A DNA stretch of 64,000 nucleotides from Rhizobium sp. Q54 (GTDB lineage: Bacteria > Pseudomonadota > Alphaproteobacteria > Rhizobiales > Xanthobacteraceae). Numbering within the stretch: position 1 is the stretch's first letter; the number at the start of each line of letters is the position of its first letter. The notes beneath the pieces are model-generated. The model made no database searches. It was not told where the DNA came from and saw nothing but the letters and a program-made list of their open reading frames with translations. Of this stretch, positions 34,362 to 43,819 are shown in pieces. The stretch lies in NCBI GenBank assembly GCA_945861265.1, contig CAMAUC010000006.1, positions 26,719-90,718 of the forward strand, given 5' to 3'. The position numbers and the translations under genes were made by a program.

Positions 34362-35437
34362 GTCGCGCCTTCGGCGGCGAGCAGTTCGGCCTGATGCTCG
34401 GTGATCAGGGCGTCGATCAGATCGTCGACGTCGCCTTCCATCACCGCCGGCAATTTATAAAGCGTCAGGTTGATGCGGTGATCGGTGACCCGGCCTTGCG
34501 GGTAATTATAGGTTCGGATGCGCTCGGAGCGGTCGCCGGACCCAATCTGTCCCTTGCGCTCGGCGGCGCGCTCGGCATCGAGCTTCGAGCGCTGCGTGTC
34601 GTAGAGCTTGGTGCGCAAATAAGCGAGCGCCTTGGCCTTGTTCTTGTGCTGCGAGCGCTCCTCCTGCACGAACACGATGGTGCCCGTCGGAATATGCGTG
34701 ATGCGGATCGCCGACTCGGTCTTGTTGACGTGCTGGCCGCCGGCGCCTTGCGCGCGCATCGTGTCGATCTTCAGATCGTCATCCTTGATCTGGATATCGA
34801 CGTCCTCGACTTCTGGCAGCACCGCGACGGTCGCGGCCGATGTATGCACGCGCCCCTGCGTTTCGGTGTCCGGCACGCGTTGCACGCGATGCACGCCGGA
34901 CTCGAACTTCAACTTGGCGAAGACGCCGCGGCCATGCACCTCGGCGATGACTTCCTTGAGCCCGCCTTTGGAGCCTTCGCTCATGGATATGACTTCGGTT
35001 TTCCAGCCCTGCTTGGCGGCGTAGCGCTCGTACATGCGGAACAGGTCGCCGGCGAACAAAGCCGCCTCGTCGCCGCCGGTGCCGGCGCGGATTTCCAGGA
35101 TGGCGTCGTGGTCGTCCATCGCGTCTTTCGGGATCAGCGCCAGCCGGATTTTCTTTTCCAGCTCCTCGTGGCGCGCCAACAGCGACTGCTTCTCGGTCTC
35201 CGCCATCTTGCGCATTTCGGCGTCGGTCGATGCATCGGCGATCATCGCATCGAGATCGGCGATTTCGGCGCCGGTCGCGCGGTAAGTCTTGATCGCCTCG
35301 ATCACGGGCCCGAGTTCGGAGAACTCGCGCGACAATTTGACGTAGGCTTCGGTGCCCAGCCCGCTGCCGAGTTCGCGTTCGACCATGGCGTGACGGGAGA
35401 GCAGGGCATCGAGACGGTGTTGCGGAAGCGATATCAA
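34358..35437 (-). CDS. prfA: peptide chain release factor 1
   Basis: A 359-residue RF1 that reads UAA and UAG stop codons. It has the codon-recognition tripeptide PDT in [10 protein letters not shown] (PxT of RF1), the GGQ peptidyl-hydrolysis motif in [10 protein letters not shown], and [13 protein letters not shown] at the C terminus. The frame is open further upstream inside ptsP; TTG 35437 is chosen because AAGGA lies about 9 nt upstream and it gives the standard length, 13 nt after the ptsP stop. Operon ptsP-prfA-prmC. Confidence 0.92.
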   Translation of the reverse strand: MISLPQHRLDALLSRHAMVERELGSGLGTEAYVKLSREFSELGPVIEAIKTYRATGAEIADLDAMIADASTDAEMRKMAETEKQSLLARHEELEKKIRLALIPKDAMDDHDAILEIRAGTGGDEAALFAGDLFRMYERYAAKQGWKTEVISMSEGSKGGLKEVIAEVHGRGVFAKLKFESGVHRVQRVPDTETQGRVHTSAATVAVLPEVEDVDIQIKDDDLKIDTMRAQGAGGQHVNKTESAIRITHIPTGTIVFVQEERSQHKNKAKALAYLRTKLYDTQRSKLDAERAAERKGQIGSGDRSERIRTYNYPQGRVTDHRINLTLYKLPAVMEGDVDDLIDALITEHQAELLAAEGAT

Positions 35438-35450
35438 AGTGCAAATTCCT

Positions 35451-37718
35451 TCAAAGGGAAAGTCCCTCGGCGGTCGCAAAATCTTCTAGTGTCTGGCGGA
35501 CCGACACGCTGCCGACCGGCTGCGCCAAAGCCGGCAGCAGGGCATCGGCGCCCTTCTTGCAGTCGAGCTGCATCAGCATCGCCTTGACCGGGCCGACGGC
35601 CGACGGCGACAGCGACATCGCGCGATAGCCTATGATTGCCAGCGCCAGCGCACCGATCGGTTGCGAGGCCAATTCGCCGCACAGGGCGACCGGCTTGCCG
35701 TGCTTGGCGGCCTTGTCGGCGATCTCTTTCAGCGCACGCAGCACCGGCGCCGACAGCGGATCGAAGCGCTGCGACACCCGCGTATTGCCGCGGTCGGCGG
35801 CATAAAGAAACTGCATCAGGTCGTTGGACCCGACCGACAGGAAATCGACACGCTCCAGCAACTCGTCGAGCTGGAACAAGAGCGACGGCACTTCCAGCAT
35901 GGTGCCGATATGCACGCGTTCGGGCAGCGAATGGCCGTGCTTGCGCAAATGCGTCAGTTCGACTTCGACCAAAGCCTTGGCCTGGTCGAATTCCTCGACG
36001 GTGGCGATCATCGGAAACATCACGCGAATTTCGCGGCCGCCGCCGGCACGCAGCAGCGCGCGCACCTGGCTGCGCAGCAGACCGGGGCGATCGAGGCCGA
36101 GCCGGATCGCGCGCCAGCCGAGCGCCGGGTTCTCTTCCTCGAAGTTGCGCAAGTAGGGCAAAACCTTGTCGCCGCCGATGTCGAGCGTGCGGAAAGTCAC
36201 CGGCTTCTTGCCGGCGGCATCGAGCACCGTGCGATAGAGCTGCATCTGCTCGCCGGTGCGCGGCAGTGTCGGCGCCACCATGAACTGCAATTCGGTGCGG
36301 AACAGGCCGATGCCGGAAGCGCCGGTCTCCGCCATGTGCGGCAGATCGATGGTCAGGCCGGCATTCATCATCAGCGAAATGGCGCAGCCGTCCATGGTGA
36401 TACACGGCTTGTCGCGCGCCGCGCGATACTGCGCCATGCGCCGCGCGCGCAATTTCACGCGCTCGCCGAAGGCCGCCTCGATATCCTGCGCCGGCCGCAT
36501 ATGCACATGGCCGGTCGAGCCATCGACGATGATGGCGTCGCCCTGTTCGACCAGGCCTGTGGCGTTGGCAATGTCGCCGACTGTCGGAATGCCGAGCGCG
36601 CGCGCCACGATCGACACATGCGAGGTCATGCCGCCTTCTTCGAGCACCAGGCCGCGCAATTTCTTGCGGTCGTAATCGAGCAATGCCGCCGGACCCATCG
36701 AGCGGGCGACGACGATGGCGTTGTCGGGCAATTGATCCTTGCGCGGCGCATGGTCCTGACCCAACAGCACGCGCATCAAGCGGTTGGCGAGATCGTCGAG
36801 ATCATGCAGGCGGTCGCGCAGATACGGATCGGAGGCGCGCAGCATGCGCGCGCGGGTGTCGGACTGCACGCGCTCGACGCCGGCTTCGGCGGTGAGGCCC
36901 GTCGTCACCGCCTCTCTGATTTTATGCGCCCAGCCCTGATCGTAGGAGAACATGCGATAGGCTTCGAGCACGTCACGATGCTCGCCGCCGTCAACGACGT
37001 CGCGGTGCTCGACGAGGCGGTCGAGATCGGCGCGTAAGGTGGCGATCGCCGCTTCCAGCCGCTTGAGTTCCTTCGGCACGTCATCGGCGATGACATTGGT
37101 GATGACGACGCGCGGCTCGTGCAGGACAACATGTCCGAGCGCGATGCCGTCGGACAGCGAGATGCCTTCGATATGAATGGCGTGGCGCGCGGCCGGCTCG
37201 GCGCCGGGCTTGGCAATCGACGAGAGTTCGCCGGAGGCGATCATCTCGGCGAGCACCATCGCCGTCGTCTGCAGCGCTTCTTCTTCTTCCTCGGTGTAGG
37301 TTCGCCGCGCGCGGTTCTGCACCACCAGCACGCCAAGCGTATTGCCGGCGCGCAGGATCGGCACGCCGAGGAACGAGTGGTAGATTTCTTCGCCGGTCTC
37401 CGGGCGGAACGAGAAGGCCGGGTGGTTCTGCGCATCCGACAGGTTGATCTTGGTGGCTTCGCTGGCCACCAGGCCGACCAGGCCTTCGTCGGCCTTCATC
37501 ACCGTCGCGTGGACCGCTTCGCGCTTGAGACCTTCGGTGGCGTATAGCTCAAGGGTTCCGTCCACGCGCAACACGTAGACAGAGCAAACCTCCGCCACCA
37601 TGTTGGCGGCGATCAGGACGACCACCTTGTCGAGACGATCCTGCGCGCTGACCGGCTCCGCCATAACCTCGCGGAGGCGCCGCAACAGCACGCGCGGACC
37701 GCCCAGCGCGCCACGCAT
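35451..37718 (-). CDS. ptsP: phosphoenolpyruvate-protein phosphotransferase, EI(Ntr)
   Basis: A 755-residue enzyme I of the nitrogen PTS, which phosphorylates NPr from PEP in a regulatory relay. It has an N-terminal GAF domain (about 20-165), the phospho-His domain with His367 in [12 protein letters not shown], and a C-terminal PEP-binding barrel with LGVPILR-like GAF blocks separate from [23 protein letters not shown] and [24 protein letters not shown] holds the PEP-site Cys. ATG 37718 agrees with the N terminus of other alphaproteobacterial PtsP. The partner genes are not in the window. Upstream of prfA by 13 nt. Confidence 0.95.
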   Translation of the reverse strand: MRGALGGPRVLLRRLREVMAEPVSAQDRLDKVVVLIAANMVAEVCSVYVLRVDGTLELYATEGLKREAVHATVMKADEGLVGLVASEATKINLSDAQNHPAFSFRPETGEEIYHSFLGVPILRAGNTLGVLVVQNRARRTYTEEEEEALQTTAMVLAEMIASGELSSIAKPGAEPAARHAIHIEGISLSDGIALGHVVLHEPRVVITNVIADDVPKELKRLEAAIATLRADLDRLVEHRDVVDGGEHRDVLEAYRMFSYDQGWAHKIREAVTTGLTAEAGVERVQSDTRARMLRASDPYLRDRLHDLDDLANRLMRVLLGQDHAPRKDQLPDNAIVVARSMGPAALLDYDRKKLRGLVLEEGGMTSHVSIVARALGIPTVGDIANATGLVEQGDAIIVDGSTGHVHMRPAQDIEAAFGERVKLRARRMAQYRAARDKPCITMDGCAISLMMNAGLTIDLPHMAETGASGIGLFRTELQFMVAPTLPRTGEQMQLYRTVLDAAGKKPVTFRTLDIGGDKVLPYLRNFEEENPALGWRAIRLGLDRPGLLRSQVRALLRAGGGREIRVMFPMIATVEEFDQAKALVEVELTHLRKHGHSLPERVHIGTMLEVPSLLFQLDELLERVDFLSVGSNDLMQFLYAADRGNTRVSQRFDPLSAPVLRALKEIADKAAKHGKPVALCGELASQPIGALALAIIGYRAMSLSPSAVGPVKAMLMQLDCKKGADALLPALAQPVGSVSVRQTLEDFATAEGLSL

Positions 37719-37892
37719 TGTGAGGTCCTTTACCGGAATCGGGGCCGAAAGCCTCGTTTACGGCCCGATTATGCACGAAAGGCGGCTGCGAATCCGGCGC
37801 CCGCAGCCCTAGGGCAGCCTATAGCGAAGGAGGGTGCTTGGGGGCAAGGGATAGCCCTGGCGAGGGGGCTGGGGGCGGGGATTGCTTTTCAC

Positions 37893-37910
37893 CCTCCCCT
37901 CCAGGGGAGG
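37893..37910 (-). terminator. hairpin downstream of lysC
   Basis: Eight-bp arms CCTCCCCT and AGGGGAGG with a 2-nt centre lie 15 nt beyond the lysC stop codon. No T-run follows on the minus strand, so it may be a repeat rather than a strict intrinsic terminator. Confidence 0.45.
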
Positions 37911-37924
37911 ATGAAGAAAGTGCC

Positions 37925-39178
37925 TCAGCCCTTATCCAGCCCATACAAAGTATGCAGCGTTCGCACCGCCAGATCGGTCTGCGCGGCGTGGATCAGCACC
38001 GAGAACTTGATCTCGGAGGTGGTGATGGCAAGGATATTGATCTTCTGCTCCGACAGAGCCTTGAATGCTTCCGCCGCGACGCCGGCGTGGCTGCGCATGC
38101 CGATGCCGATGACCGACACCTTGGCGACGTCTGTGGCGCCATCCAATCGCTCATAGCCGATGGTGCCCTTGGCCTTCTCGATGGTGACGCGGGCGCGTTC
38201 GTAATCGGCCGACGGCACCGTGAAGGTCAGGTCGGTGGTGGCGCCGTCCGGCGAGATGTTCTGCACGATCATGTCGACATTGATGCTGGCCGCGGCGAGC
38301 GGGACGAAGATCGCTGCGGCGACGCCGGGCTTGTCCTGCACGCGGCGGACCGAAATCTGCGCCTCCTCCTTGGAGAAGGCGATGCCGGTGACGGTTTGCT
38401 GTTCCATGATCTCACTCTCGTCGCAGATAAGGGTGCCGATGAAGTTGGCCTTCGGATCGATGTCTTCCGGCTTGACGAAACTCGAGCGCACGAAGATGCG
38501 CACGTTGCGCAGCATGCCGAGCTCGACCGAGCGCACCTGCATGACCTTGGCGCCGAGCGAGGCAAGCTCCAGCATTTCCTCGAATGCGATCTTGTCGAGC
38601 CGGCGTGCATTCGGCACGACGCGCGGATCGGTGGTGTAGACGCCATCGACGTCGGTGTAGATGTCGCAGCGCTCGGCGCCAATCGCCGCGGCGATCGCGA
38701 CAGCCGACGTATCGGAGCCGCCGCGGCCGAGCGTGGTAATACGGCCGGTATCCTTGTGCAGGCCCTGGAAGCCGGCGATCACCGCCACCTGCTTGTGTTC
38801 GGCAAAGCGCTTGATCAGCTCGGCGCCATTGACATCGAGAATACGCGCCGAGGCATGCGCGCCGTCGGTCAGGATCGGCAACTGCCAGCCCTGCCAGGAG
38901 CGCGCATTGATGCCCATGCCTTCGAGCACAATGGCCAGCAGCCCCGACGTGACCTGCTCGCCGGTCGCCACCACGGCGTCATATTCGCGCACGTTGTAGA
39001 GCGCCGAAGCATCCTTGCACCAGGCGACGAGCTGATTGGTGACGCCCGACATGGCGGACACCACGACGGCGACGTCATAGCCGGCATCGACCTCGCGCTT
39101 AACGTGGCGGGCGACATTGCGGATGCGGTCGAGATCGGCGACCGACGTTCCGCCGAATTTCATGACAAGGCGAGGCAT
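37925..39178 (-). CDS. lysC: aspartate kinase
   Basis: A 417-residue aspartokinase, first step of lysine, threonine and methionine synthesis. Start MPRLVMKFGGTSVAD contains the ATP-site KFGGTS; FQGLHKDTGRITTLGRGGSD and VYTTDPRVVPNARRL complete the kinase domain, and two ACT domains follow (about 268-340 and 350-415). ATG 39178 is chosen; the frame is open farther upstream, but that part is noise. Divergent from ubiG, with a GC hairpin between. Feedback by lysine and threonine through the ACT pair is the family norm. Not in an operon with ptsP: 206 nt and a hairpin separate them. Confidence 0.95.
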   Translation of the reverse strand: MPRLVMKFGGTSVADLDRIRNVARHVKREVDAGYDVAVVVSAMSGVTNQLVAWCKDASALYNVREYDAVVATGEQVTSGLLAIVLEGMGINARSWQGWQLPILTDGAHASARILDVNGAELIKRFAEHKQVAVIAGFQGLHKDTGRITTLGRGGSDTSAVAIAAAIGAERCDIYTDVDGVYTTDPRVVPNARRLDKIAFEEMLELASLGAKVMQVRSVELGMLRNVRIFVRSSFVKPEDIDPKANFIGTLICDESEIMEQQTVTGIAFSKEEAQISVRRVQDKPGVAAAIFVPLAAASINVDMIVQNISPDGATTDLTFTVPSADYERARVTIEKAKGTIGYERLDGATDVAKVSVIGIGMRSHAGVAAEAFKALSEQKINILAITTSEIKFSVLIHAAQTDLAVRTLHTLYGLDKG

Positions 39179-39217
39179 AAGATTATAAGACCTTGGTCGT
39201 TCCCGGAGACGGCAAAA

Positions 39218-39248
39218 GGGGGCTATACATACCCATGGGGTGGCCCCC
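39218..39248. promoter_or_regulatory. GC hairpin in the lysC/ubiG divergent region
   Basis: GGGGGC (39218-39223) pairs with GCCCCC (39243-39248) around an AT-rich centre that contains ACCCATGGGG. It lies about 40 nt upstream of lysC and about 34 nt before ubiG, so it may be part of a leader or a protein site. No attenuator peptide is visible. Confidence 0.35.
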
Positions 39249-39281
39249 CTGCAACTTCCGTCCCCATAAGGGAAAAGCCTG

Positions 39282-40052
39282 ATGGTGAATGCCAGAAACC
39301 GCGCTTCCAGTGTCGATGACGCCGAAATAGGGCGGTTTTCGCGCATGGCCGCCACCTGGTGGGACCCGAAGGGCCCGATGGCTGCGCTGCATAAGTTCAA
39401 TCCGCTGCGGCTGTCCTATATCCGCGCCCAGGCGGCGGCGCATTTCGATCTCGACCCGAAGAAGCTCGACTGCCTCAAGGGACTGCGCATGCTCGATATC
39501 GGCTGCGGCGCCGGCATCCTGTCGGAGCCTCTGGTGCGGCTGGGGGCCTCGATGGTCGGCGCCGATCCGGCCGAGGAAAATATCGAGGCGGCGCGGGCGC
39601 ATGCCGAGGCGACCGGGGTCAGCGTCGATTACCGCGCCACCACGGCCGAGGCTTTGGCGGAAGCCGGCGAGCAATTCGACATCGTGCTGGCGATGGAAGT
39701 GGTCGAGCATGTCGTCGACGTGCCGGCCTTCGTCGAAACCTGCGCCGACATGGTCAAGCCCGGCGGGCTGATATTCGCGGCGACGATCAATCGCACGCTG
39801 AAGAGCTTTGCTCTGGCAATCGTCGGCGCCGAATATGTGCTGCGCTGGGTGCCGCGCGGCACGCATCAATGGGATAAATTCGTCAAGCCGGAAGAACTCG
39901 AACTGGCCTTCGAGGATGCCGGGCTCGACGTGATCGGTGAGCGCGGCGTGATCTATAATCTGATCGCCGACCGCTGGCAGTTGTCGTCCGACATGGACGT
40001 GAACTATATGGTGGTGGGCTCCCGGCCCAAATCCAAGGGGAAGGTTTCATGA
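39282..40052 (+). CDS. ubiG: ubiquinone biosynthesis O-methyltransferase
   Basis: A 256-residue SAM methyltransferase that performs both O-methylations of ubiquinone synthesis. The N-terminal [19 protein letters not shown] is diagnostic of UbiG, followed by [14 protein letters not shown] (SAM motif I), [13 protein letters not shown] and [14 protein letters not shown]. Divergent from lysC; a 113-residue protein gene overlaps its end by 4 nt (ATGA). Confidence 0.95.
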   Translation: MVNARNRASSVDDAEIGRFSRMAATWWDPKGPMAALHKFNPLRLSYIRAQAAAHFDLDPKKLDCLKGLRMLDIGCGAGILSEPLVRLGASMVGADPAEENIEAARAHAEATGVSVDYRATTAEALAEAGEQFDIVLAMEVVEHVVDVPAFVETCADMVKPGGLIFAATINRTLKSFALAIVGAEYVLRWVPRGTHQWDKFVKPEELELAFEDAGLDVIGERGVIYNLIADRWQLSSDMDVNYMVVGSRPKSKGKVS

Positions 40053-40390
40053 TCCTCGAACTGGTCGAATTCAATTCGCCGAAGGGCTGGACGCGCCAGC
40101 AGGTGGCCGAGGACGCGCGCCACGTCATCGGCAAGTGGCAGGACAACAAGGAATTGCTGCGCAAGCATTTCCTGCTCGAGCTGAACGGCAAAACCGGCGC
40201 CGGCGTCTATATCTGGCCGTCGCTCGACGCCGCGCAGCGCGCGCATAACGAGGACTGGAAGCAGTCGGTCATCAAGCGCACTGGCGCCGCGCCGACCATC
40301 CGCTATTTCGACCTGTTCCTCTTGATCGACAACGAGAACGGCACGGTCAGCGAATTCCCCGACGCTGCCGAGATCAAGCCGGCGGCGTAG
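40049..40390 (+). CDS. 113-residue protein of unknown function coupled to ubiG
   Basis: A small protein beginning [20 protein letters not shown] and containing [20 protein letters not shown]. The mix of short strands and helices is like a ferredoxin-like dimer or YdhR/antibiotic-monooxygenase fold, with [17 protein letters not shown] as the expected central strand pair. It overlaps ubiG by 4 nt (ATGA), so it is translated from the same message, and a DMT transporter follows 41 nt later. I do not know its function. Confidence 0.8.
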   Translation: MILELVEFNSPKGWTRQQVAEDARHVIGKWQDNKELLRKHFLLELNGKTGAGVYIWPSLDAAQRAHNEDWKQSVIKRTGAAPTIRYFDLFLLIDNENGTVSEFPDAAEIKPAA

Positions 40391-40430
40391 TCCGTCCGCG
40401 CGCCACCATCCAAGAAGAAACGCAAACGCA

Positions 40431-41318
40431 ATGCTCTGGGCCGTCTTTACCCTCATCGCCGCCGCGGCCCAGACCGCGCGTAACGCCATGCAGCGCGAAT
40501 TGACCGCGACGCTCGGCACGGTCGGCGCCACGCATGTCCGCTTTTTGTTCGGCTTTCCGTTCGCCGTGCTGTTCCTGATCGGCGTGCTGACAGTCACCGG
40601 CTCCGATTGGCCTAAGCCGTCGTTTATCTATTGGCCGTGGATCACTTTGGGCTTTGTCGCACAGATAGCCGCGACCGCGATGATGTTGTCGGCGATGAGC
40701 AGCCGCTCATTCGTCGTCACCACCGCCTACATCAAGACCGAGCCGGTGCAGACCGCTATGTTCGGACTGGTCCTGCTCGGCGACCGGGTGACGCTGATGC
40801 TGGCGATCGCGATTCTGGTGGCGACCTCGGGCGTCGTGATGATGTCGTTCAAGCCCGGCGTCGCGCAGGAAGGCGGCTACCGGCCGACCGTGATGGGTAT
40901 CGTCGCAGGCGGCATGTTCGGCCTGTCGGCGATCGGCTATCGCGGCGCGATTCTCAGCCTCGATCTCGGTGCCAATTATGTGCTGGCGGCGACCTTTACG
41001 CTGGCCGTCGGGCTGGTGCTGCAAGCGGCGCTGCTGTCGGCCTGGCTGGCCTGGCGCGACATGGCGGTATTGAAGGCAATCTTTCGCGCCTGGAAGCCGT
41101 CGGTCATGGCCGGCTTCATGGGCGCATTCGCCTCGCAATTCTGGTTTCTCGCTTTCGCCCTGACCACGGCCGCGAGCGTGCGCACTCTGGCGCTGGTGGA
41201 GGTTTTGTTCGCGCAAGGCATTTCGAAATTCATCTTTAAACAGCCGACGACCTCGCGCGAAGCCGCCGGCATTGTGCTGGTGGTGGTCGGCGTCGCGTTA
41301 CTGGTGTGGGCGCATTAG
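40431..41318 (+). CDS. EamA/DMT-superfamily transporter
   Basis: A 295-residue ten-TM protein with two EamA repeats. First helix begins VFTLIAAAAQTARNAMQRE; the characteristic second-repeat pair is ALVEVLFAQGISKFIF near the C terminus. Such proteins export amino acids, nucleosides or other metabolites. Located 41 nt after the ubiG-linked protein, so it may be in the same transcript. Convergent with the DUF1178 gene 16 nt away. Substrate unknown. Confidence 0.87.
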   Translation: MLWAVFTLIAAAAQTARNAMQRELTATLGTVGATHVRFLFGFPFAVLFLIGVLTVTGSDWPKPSFIYWPWITLGFVAQIAATAMMLSAMSSRSFVVTTAYIKTEPVQTAMFGLVLLGDRVTLMLAIAILVATSGVVMMSFKPGVAQEGGYRPTVMGIVAGGMFGLSAIGYRGAILSLDLGANYVLAATFTLAVGLVLQAALLSAWLAWRDMAVLKAIFRAWKPSVMAGFMGAFASQFWFLAFALTTAASVRTLALVEVLFAQGISKFIFKQPTTSREAAGIVLVVVGVALLVWAH

Positions 41319-41334
41319 TGCGCTGAGGCGGCGC

Positions 41335-41805
41335 CTAGTTTCGCTCGTCCGGCAAAATCGGCACGGGCATGAATTCGATGCCTTCGTCGGCCAGTTCCCT
41401 GGCGTCCTCGGGCGAGGCGACGCCATAGATCGAGCGATGCTCGGTCTCGCCGTAGTGCATCTTGCGCGCTTCTTCGGGGAATTTCTGGCCGACATCGTCG
41501 GCATTCTTGACGATATGCTCGCGCAGTTCCTTGAGCTTGGCGCGGAATTCCTGCTCCTGCGGCGAGATCATCGCGACGGGTGCTTTGTCGCCGGTGGCAG
41601 GCATTGCCGGTGGCGTTTCGTTCCGCGGGCCGCGCTTGCGTGTGCCGGAAACCCGCGGCGCCATGATCGCCTTCTCGACCTTGGCCGAGCCGCAATGCGG
41701 ACAGGTCACCAGGCCGCGTCTGGCCTGCTTGTCGAAGGCGCCAGAGTCCTGAAACCAGCTGTCGAAGCCGTGGCCTTTGTCGCAACTGAGCGCGTAGCGG
41801 ATCAT
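41335..41805 (-). CDS. DUF1178 family protein
   Basis: A 156-residue DUF1178 protein: MIRYALSCDKGHGFDSWFQD at the start, with a CPHCGSAKVEKAIMAPR zinc-like pair of cysteines (CxxC) paired with the N-terminal Cys, and EFRAKLKELREHIVKNADDVG, then FPEEARKMHYGETEHRSIYG. This is the standard form found after a carbon-nitrogen hydrolase in alphaproteobacteria. It overlaps that gene by 4 nt (ATGA), so the chain grxC-nitrilase-DUF1178 is one operon. Likely a small zinc protein; function unknown. Confidence 0.92.
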   Translation of the reverse strand: MIRYALSCDKGHGFDSWFQDSGAFDKQARRGLVTCPHCGSAKVEKAIMAPRVSGTRKRGPRNETPPAMPATGDKAPVAMISPQEQEFRAKLKELREHIVKNADDVGQKFPEEARKMHYGETEHRSIYGVASPEDARELADEGIEFMPVPILPDERN

Positions 41806-42683
41806 TTCGGGTCCGGTACTAAATGCAGATGCGTGGGTTCAACCATTGGCTCCACCATCTCGAAGCGGCGGCCATGCTGCAGCGACGGCATGCGGGACCG
41901 CGCTTCCGCTACCTGCGCCGGATCGATCTCGGCCATGACCACGCCCGGTTCGCTGCCGCCTTCGGCGAGCACGCGGCCCCACGGATCGACGATCAGCGAA
42001 TGACCGAAGGTGTCGCGGCCGTTCTCATGCGTGCCGCCTTGAGCGGCGGCGAGCACGAAGCAGCCGTTCTCGATAGCACGCGCCCGCATCAAGACATGCC
42101 AATGGGCTTCGCCGGTCTGTTTGGTGAAAGCCGAAGGGATTGCCAGCATTGTCGCCCCGGCTTCGGCCAGCGCGCGATACAAAGCCGGAAAGCGCAGATC
42201 GTAGCAGATCGTCACGCCGAGGCGGCCCCACGGCAGATCGGCATTCACGGCAATCTCGCCCGCACGATAGTTGCGCGACTCGCGGTAGCTCTCGCCGCCG
42301 GCCAGATCGACATCGAACATATGGATCTTGTCGTAGCGGGCGACGATGTCGCCTTTCGGATTGATCAGGAAAGCGCGGTTGGCCGCTTTCTCCGGCGCGA
42401 TCTTGATTGCCAGCGAGCCGACATGAACGAAGATCTTGTGCTTGCGCGCCAGTTCGCGGAAAGCAGCGAGCGAACTGTCGGCGTCTTCGTCCTGAATGGC
42501 GGAGAAGAAGCGCTCGCGCTTGACGTCCATGATGTTGGTCATCTCGGGCGTCTGCACATAATCGGCGCCGGCCGATTTGGCCTCGGCGATCGTGCGCGTC
42601 GCCGCATCGAGATTGCCGGCCGGGTCGAGCCCTGTGCGCATCTGGATCAAAGCGGCTTTGAATGTCGCCGGCGTGCCGCTCAT
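41802..42683 (-). CDS. carbon-nitrogen (omega-amidase/Nit-type) hydrolase
   Basis: A 293-residue nitrilase-superfamily amidase. The Glu-Lys-Cys triad is Glu47 (QTPEMTN), Lys119 (RYDKIHMFDVDL) and Cys160 (VTICYDLRFP). The sequence resembles Nit1-type enzymes that hydrolyse deaminated glutathione and related amides. It overlaps grxC and the DUF1178 gene by 4 nt each, linking it to glutathione-dependent chemistry; repair of deaminated glutathione is a reasonable inference. Confidence 0.92.
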   Translation of the reverse strand: MSGTPATFKAALIQMRTGLDPAGNLDAATRTIAEAKSAGADYVQTPEMTNIMDVKRERFFSAIQDEDADSSLAAFRELARKHKIFVHVGSLAIKIAPEKAANRAFLINPKGDIVARYDKIHMFDVDLAGGESYRESRNYRAGEIAVNADLPWGRLGVTICYDLRFPALYRALAEAGATMLAIPSAFTKQTGEAHWHVLMRARAIENGCFVLAAAQGGTHENGRDTFGHSLIVDPWGRVLAEGGSEPGVVMAEIDPAQVAEARSRMPSLQHGRRFEMVEPMVEPTHLHLVPDPK

Positions 42684-42949
42684 GCGTTGTCGCTTTCGCT
42701 GGCGAGCAACGGATCGAGCCGGCCGTCATGATCGAGGTCGTGCAGATCGTCGCTGCCGCCGACATGGACCTTGCCGATGAAAATCTGCGGCACGGTGCTG
42801 CGACCGCTGGCGCGCTGGATCATCGCCTGGCGCACCGAACTGGACGAGGCGTCGATTTCGTTGAAGGCCACGCCCTTGCGGGTCAGCAGCGCCTTGGCGG
42901 CATGGCAATAGGGGCACCAACGGGTGGTGTAGATGTCGACAGGGGGCAT
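42680..42949 (-). CDS. grxC: glutaredoxin 3
   Basis: An 89-residue dithiol glutaredoxin with the active site C12-P-Y-C15 (TTRWCPYCHAAKALL), the cis-proline STVPQIFIG and the C-terminal GGSDDLHDL glutathione-binding block. It reduces protein disulfides and glutathione mixed disulfides. First gene of a three-gene operon with the nitrilase and DUF1178 genes (ATGA overlaps). About 30 nt downstream of comF on the same strand, so comF may be cotranscribed. Confidence 0.95.
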   Translation of the reverse strand: MPPVDIYTTRWCPYCHAAKALLTRKGVAFNEIDASSSSVRQAMIQRASGRSTVPQIFIGKVHVGGSDDLHDLDHDGRLDPLLASESDNA

Positions 42950-42981
42950 GGTCGGCGCGGCCTTTCGATTCCTAACCCTGT

Positions 42982-43803
42982 TTATATGGGAGTGCGCACC
43001 GGCGCGACAACCCGGGCGAAAACCAGCACATCGACATGGCCGGCGCCGGCCCGCAGCAGCGCCCGGGCGCAGGTATCGACCGTCGCGCCCGATGTCAGGA
43101 CGTCGTCGATGAGTACGATCCGCCGGCCTTTCACCAGCGCCTTGGCCTCGTCCGGCACGCGGAACGCGCCCTGCACATTGTCGGCCCGCTGGGTCTTGGA
43201 CAGGCCGACCTGCTGCGGCGTGGCGCGCACGCGCTTGAGCACGTCATGCAGCACCGGCACATGGCTGATCTCTGAAATTGCCCCGGCCAGGGCCGCCGCC
43301 TGGTTGAAGCGCCGCGCCCACAGTCTGCGCCAGTGCAGCGGCACCGGCATCAGCGCGTCGGCATCGGCCAGAAGTTCGCGCCCGGCCCGCGCCATCCAGG
43401 TCCCCATCATCGGCGCAAAATCGAGCCGGTCGGCATATTTGAAAGCCAGCACCAGTTTCCGCGCCACCTCGTCGTAGCGCACGGCCGCGCGCGCCCGGTC
43501 ATAGGCCGGCGGGTGTGCCATTGCCTCCATCGACAACAGGCCGGGGCCGGGATCGTAGGTGAAGGGAATGCCCAGCCGGGCGCAGAATGGCGGCTCGATC
43601 AGCGACAGTTTTGACCAGCAGGAAGCGCAAAGCCCGGCGCCGTCGCCGAGCGGGTCGCGGCAGGCCGGGCATAACGGCGGCAGCGCGGCGTCGAGCACCG
43701 TTCGAAACAGGGCACGAAAACCGCCCCCCAGCCGCGCCGCGCGCGCGGGGAATGCGGTTTGTTCTTCGCTCTGTTCCTGGCTTGCCGAGACAGACCGGTT
43801 CAT
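42982..43803 (-). CDS. comF: ComF family phosphoribosyltransferase-like protein
   Basis: A 273-residue ComF/GntX protein. The N-terminal double zinc ribbon has LCPACRDPLGDGAGLCASCW, and the C-terminal phosphoribosyltransferase fold carries VLIDDVLTSGAT (PRPP-binding motif). In naturally competent bacteria ComF is needed for DNA uptake; in alphaproteobacteria the role is uncertain. ATG 43803 faces the divergent methyltransferase gene. Its 3' end is 32 nt upstream of grxC, so the operon is probably comF-grxC-nitrilase-DUF1178. Confidence 0.92.
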   Translation of the reverse strand: MNRSVSASQEQSEEQTAFPARAARLGGGFRALFRTVLDAALPPLCPACRDPLGDGAGLCASCWSKLSLIEPPFCARLGIPFTYDPGPGLLSMEAMAHPPAYDRARAAVRYDEVARKLVLAFKYADRLDFAPMMGTWMARAGRELLADADALMPVPLHWRRLWARRFNQAAALAGAISEISHVPVLHDVLKRVRATPQQVGLSKTQRADNVQGAFRVPDEAKALVKGRRIVLIDDVLTSGATVDTCARALLRAGAGHVDVLVFARVVAPVRTPI

Positions 43804-43819
43804 GCTGCAAGGATACCAG

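Noticed and set aside
35661..37037. Long open plus-strand frame opposite ptsP (about 458 codons), and similar ones opposite lysC (37838-39319) and gamma-glutamyltransferase (18021-19907).
   Set aside because: All are shadows of well-conserved genes with no recognisable family of their own.
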